Part shown: piece after piece, positions 22,164 through 24,647 of the stretch
How positions within the stretch are numbered: the first letter of the stretch is position 1
How the letters are laid out: every line of letters starts with the position of its first letter
Source of the DNA: Methanobacteriaceae archaeon
GTDB taxonomy: Archaea > Methanobacteriota > Methanobacteria > Methanobacteriales > Methanobacteriaceae
DNA length: 24,647 nt
Direction of reading: 5' to 3'
Assembly: GCA_027318585.1 (NCBI GenBank)
Contig: DAHVOW010000023.1
Span: 1-24,647, forward strand
The notes under the pieces: generated by a model
Seen by the model: the letters and a program-made list of their open reading frames with translations, nothing else
Databases searched by the model: none
Told to the model about the DNA's origin: nothing
Program-made: the position numbers and the translations under genes

Positions 22164-23288
22164 TTGAAAAAAGAACTATCCGCATTAATAGTGATATTTT
22201 TAATCGCAGTAATTATCTGTGGTTCGGTTTCAGCCGCAGATGTAAGCATCGACAAAACTGCAGTTAAAACTGGACCCGACACTGCCACCGTAACCATACT
22301 GGTTAATGGATCTTCATCCACCACCACCGCCGCAGCTGACGTGGTCTTTGCCATCGACAGTTCGGGAAGTATGAGCTGGAATGACCCTACTGACCTGAGA
22401 CTTACAGCAGCTAATAGTTTTATAGATAAAATGAACGCTAGTCTGGACCAAGCCGGAGCAGTGGATTGGGATAGTTATGTACAGGGGACTCAACCCTTAA
22501 CCAATAATTTTGCCCAGGTTAAAACCTTCATTAGTAACATAGATGCTTCTGGTGGTACCGATCTAGACGCAGGCTTAAATGGTGCTATTGGACTATTGGA
22601 TACAGGTGGAAGAACTGGTGCCTCACATGTGATTATCTTCCTCACTGATGGTTCAGGGTCCTACACACCTAGTGGAACATTTGGTTCATACGCTGATGAA
22701 GCAGCCAGTAAGGGTTACATTATCTACTCAGTGGGCTTAGGATCTGGTGTTGTTACTTCATATCTAACTGATATGGCTACAGCCACTGGAGGACAGTACT
22801 ACTTCGCCGCAGATGCTTCAGCACTGGACCCCATCTTCACCGCTATCTTCCAGCAGATCACCACCGCTGCTACCAACATCGTGGTATCCGACACACTACC
22901 TAACTACGTGCAGTTAGTAGGCGACCCCAGTGTGGTTCCAAACACCAGAATAACCAACGCTGATGGTAGTACCACCATGACCTGGAATGTGGGGACCTTA
23001 TCCACCAGCCAGAGCTGGACAGTTAGTTACAACCTACGTTCCAGCCAATTTGGAGCCAATCTACCTACCAACTTAGGAGCTAGTGTATCCTTCACTGACC
23101 CTGCCGGTGCTCCGCAGACTACTACACTACCAGTTCCATTAGTGAGCTTCGAAGACCCTAATGTGCAAGAAAATGGCACTGAAGTAAACGCGGCAACTGT
23201 GGGGATGCAGAAAACAGGAATTCCACTAGTGGGAATGGTTCTGGCTTTCCTGATGGTTATAGGCGGATTCTTCGTAACTAAAAAATAA
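22164..23288 (+). CDS. Anchored surface protein with von Willebrand A and DUF11-like domains
   Basis: 374 residues. Signal peptide MKKELSALIVIFLIAVI...SVSA (1-24). A VWA domain (about 58-235) has a complete metal-dependent adhesion site: Asp65-x-Ser67-x-Ser69 (DSSGS), Thr132 (SGGTDLDAG) and Asp162 (FLTDGSG). A DUF11-like beta domain (about 240-335, VVSDTLPNYVQLVGD) follows. Then come MQKTGIP (348-354), a membrane helix and KK. It probably binds a protein or sugar ligand at the cell surface through the bound metal. The start is TTG 22164, eight nt after GAGG; the frame runs back to 22128, but those codons include the ribosome site. It shares its C-terminal signal with the protein at 14241. A hairpin terminator follows. 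Confidence 0.9.
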   Translation: MKKELSALIVIFLIAVIICGSVSAADVSIDKTAVKTGPDTATVTILVNGSSSTTTAAADVVFAIDSSGSMSWNDPTDLRLTAANSFIDKMNASLDQAGAVDWDSYVQGTQPLTNNFAQVKTFISNIDASGGTDLDAGLNGAIGLLDTGGRTGASHVIIFLTDGSGSYTPSGTFGSYADEAASKGYIIYSVGLGSGVVTSYLTDMATATGGQYYFAADASALDPIFTAIFQQITTAATNIVVSDTLPNYVQLVGDPSVVPNTRITNADGSTTMTWNVGTLSTSQSWTVSYNLRSSQFGANLPTNLGASVSFTDPAGAPQTTTLPVPLVSFEDPNVQENGTEVNAATVGMQKTGIPLVGMVLAFLMVIGGFFVTKK

Positions 23289-23291
23289 GTT

Positions 23292-23330
23292 GTGGGCTTT
23301 TAAAACCCCACTATTTCCTTTTTTTTCTTT
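23292..23330 (+). terminator. Hairpin terminator after the VWA gene
   Basis: GTGGG (23292-23296) and CCCAC (23307-23311) pair across a 10-nt loop, followed by a T-rich tract to about 23330. It lies 4 bp after the stop codon and just before the convergent pheS end. Confidence 0.65.
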
Positions 23331-23335
23331 TAAAT

Positions 23336-24646
23336 CTATATCTCATCCCACTCCACGCTGTGGGTGACGGGCAGCTCCCTCAGCCAGCCGATATCACTCT
23401 GATATAACATCCTAATATCCTGTATTCCCAGTCGGATCATGGCCAGTCTTTCAATACCCAGACCAAAGGCGGCTACTGGGGTTTCCACTCCCAGAGGTTC
23501 CAGGACCTCGGGCCGGAACATTCCCGCCCCTCCCAGTTCGATCCAGCTCTCCTTCTCCGGCAGGTAGATCTCACACTCGGTGGACAGGTAAGTGTAGGGG
23601 AAGTAGGCCGGTCGGAAGCGCACCTGGAAGCCCAGTTGATGATAGAATTCCTTTAAAATCCCTAAAAGATTCCGGAAGGTGATGCTTTCATCAGCCACAA
23701 TGCCCTCCACCTGGTGGAACTCCGGCAGGTGTTTGTAGGTAATGGTCTCCCGGCGGAAGACCCGGCCTACTGAGAACATCTTCAGGGGTGGTTGGTTGTC
23801 TTTTAAAAACCTGGCCGATACGCAGGTGGTGTGGGTACGCAGCACTGATTGCCGGGCTACTTCCCGGTCCCACTGGTACTTCCAGCCCTTAGATCCGGTC
23901 TTTCCACCATGTTCATGGGCATTTTTAACCTTCTCCACCAGCTCATCATCTGGTAATAAGGTTTCCCGGGGTGTTTTTATGTAGAAGGTGTCCTGCATCT
24001 CCCGGGCGGCGTGGTCCTGGGGCTGGAACAGGCAGTCAAAGTTCCAGAAGGCAGACTCCAGGATAGTCCCCCGGGATTCGGTGAATCCCAGATTAAGGAA
24101 GATACGCCGTATCTCCTCGATGGTCCTCTGCAGGGGGTGGAGTTTACCAGCGAAGCTTTCCGGGTGCTCGGCCTTTATATCATAGGCCCGGTAGTGCAAC
24201 TTCCTCCAGCTACCGCTTTTAAGCTGTTCATGGGTGATCTGGGTGGCTTCCTCCCGGATCTCAACTCCATCTTCCAGGATCTCCTGGCCCAGGGGAGTTA
24301 TTTCAAAATCGTAGCTTGTTTTTTTGTCAATAATTAGGAAATCTTTCCTTTTTTTTAGGATTTTGAAAGTCTCAATGTATTCATCATTGATTTCATTTAC
24401 AGATTTTCCATTATCTTCATTTATTAAATCAATGAGCTCTATTTCATCAAACTTTATATCGTCTTTAGGAATTTTTAATAGACCATCTTCAATATTTGCA
24501 CCTTTTTTTCTTAACCAACCAATAGATGGTTTGTATTGCGCTGGCGTAGCACTTACAGAAATAGAGTATTCATTAGTTTCAGGATCATATTCTCCGTAAT
24601 CATTCAGTAATCCCATATCTGGAAATGGTTTTTTATTTTCTGCAAT
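23336..24646 (-). CDS. pheS: Phenylalanyl-tRNA synthetase alpha subunit, N-terminus cut by the window edge
   Basis: The catalytic subunit of the heterotetrameric enzyme that charges tRNA-Phe. The C-terminal two thirds is the class II core: AAREMQDTFYI, motif 2 FRRETITYKHLPEFHQVEG, ELGGAGMFRPEVL and motif 3 AAFGLGIERLAMIRLGI. The N-terminal part is the archaeal winged-helix region (YKPSIGWLRKKGANI). The frame stays open through ATG 24616 to the edge (ENKKPFPDMGLLNDYGEYD), so that ATG is internal. About 435 residues are visible of the roughly 500 usual in archaea. Base composition changes sharply near 24300: about 60% GC on the catalytic side and about 25% on the N-terminal side, while the reading frame continues without a break. 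Confidence 0.95.
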   Translation of the reverse strand: MAENKKPFPDMGLLNDYGEYDPETNEYSISVSATPAQYKPSIGWLRKKGANIEDGLLKIPKDDIKFDEIELIDLINEDNGKSVNEINDEYIETFKILKKRKDFLIIDKKTSYDFEITPLGQEILEDGVEIREEATQITHEQLKSGSWRKLHYRAYDIKAEHPESFAGKLHPLQRTIEEIRRIFLNLGFTESRGTILESAFWNFDCLFQPQDHAAREMQDTFYIKTPRETLLPDDELVEKVKNAHEHGGKTGSKGWKYQWDREVARQSVLRTHTTCVSARFLKDNQPPLKMFSVGRVFRRETITYKHLPEFHQVEGIVADESITFRNLLGILKEFYHQLGFQVRFRPAYFPYTYLSTECEIYLPEKESWIELGGAGMFRPEVLEPLGVETPVAAFGLGIERLAMIRLGIQDIRMLYQSDIGWLRELPVTHSVEWDEI

Positions 24647-24647
24647 A

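Noticed and set aside
1..24647. CRISPR array, transposase, integrase, tRNA or rRNA genes
   Set aside because: No regularly spaced repeats, no mobile-element proteins in any frame, and no tRNA cloverleaf or rRNA sequence recognised in the spacers.

Overview
The window looks like chromosomal DNA from a methanogenic archaeon close to Methanobacterium (Methanobacteriales). The evidence is an F420H2:NADP oxidoreductase, an archaeal-type PheS, an archaeal-length Lhr helicase with its phosphoesterase partner, Isf-type iron-sulfur flavoproteins, NosD-like beta-helix surface proteins, strong GGAGG ribosome binding sites, TATA-like boxes, T-rich terminators, and moderate-GC genes separated by very AT-rich spacers. 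This placement is inferred from gene content, not from a database match.

Layout. 1-600: 3' part of an RNase III gene that runs off the left edge. 812-2232: an HxlR-type regulator divergent from a short-chain dehydrogenase, with a perfect palindrome between them. 2461-4513: F420H2:NADP oxidoreductase facing an aldo/keto reductase that carries a ferredoxin-like tail. 4667-6524: SAM methyltransferase behind a parallel beta-helix protein that has lost its export signals. 6771-8422: FMN-binding PNPOx-like protein, small four-helix membrane protein, and a polyferredoxin-like protein. 8519-10735: DUF1801-HEAT fusion convergent with a MOT1-type molybdate transporter. 10968-12290: frameshifted flavodoxin followed by an iron-sulfur flavoprotein. 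12364-16625: an exported S13 (PBP4-type) peptidase and a large beta-helix surface protein. 16648-20764: coiled-coil protein, small membrane protein, Lhr helicase and its phosphoesterase. 20899-21853: a small two-helix membrane protein behind a SUOX-fold molybdopterin protein. 22164-23288: a VWA surface protein. 23336 to the right edge: PheS, truncated by the window end.

How the genes relate. Much of the window is redox chemistry (Fno, SDR, AKR-ferredoxin, PNPOx, ferredoxin, flavodoxin, Isf, SUOX). Another large share is the cell envelope (S13 peptidase, two anchored surface proteins, one stripped beta-helix paralogue). The two anchored surface proteins share a C-terminal signal, MQKTGIP followed by a membrane helix and basic residues. 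Lhr with its phosphoesterase is a DNA repair pair.

The most interesting points are: (1) a SUOX-fold protein paired with a 78-residue, two-helix protein that has an H-X13-H pattern like cytochrome b, in a lineage regarded as cytochrome-free; (2) the best-placed start codons of the four genes with signal sequences are ATT, ATA, CTG and TTG, each behind a good Shine-Dalgarno site; (3) a sharp drop from about 60% to about 25% GC inside the pheS reading frame near 24300; (4) an intact S13 D-Ala-D-Ala peptidase catalytic triad in an organism whose wall should lack D-amino acids; (5) a fused DUF1801-HEAT gene that still contains the ribosome binding site and ATG of its second half. No tRNA, rRNA, CRISPR array, transposase or integrase was found.
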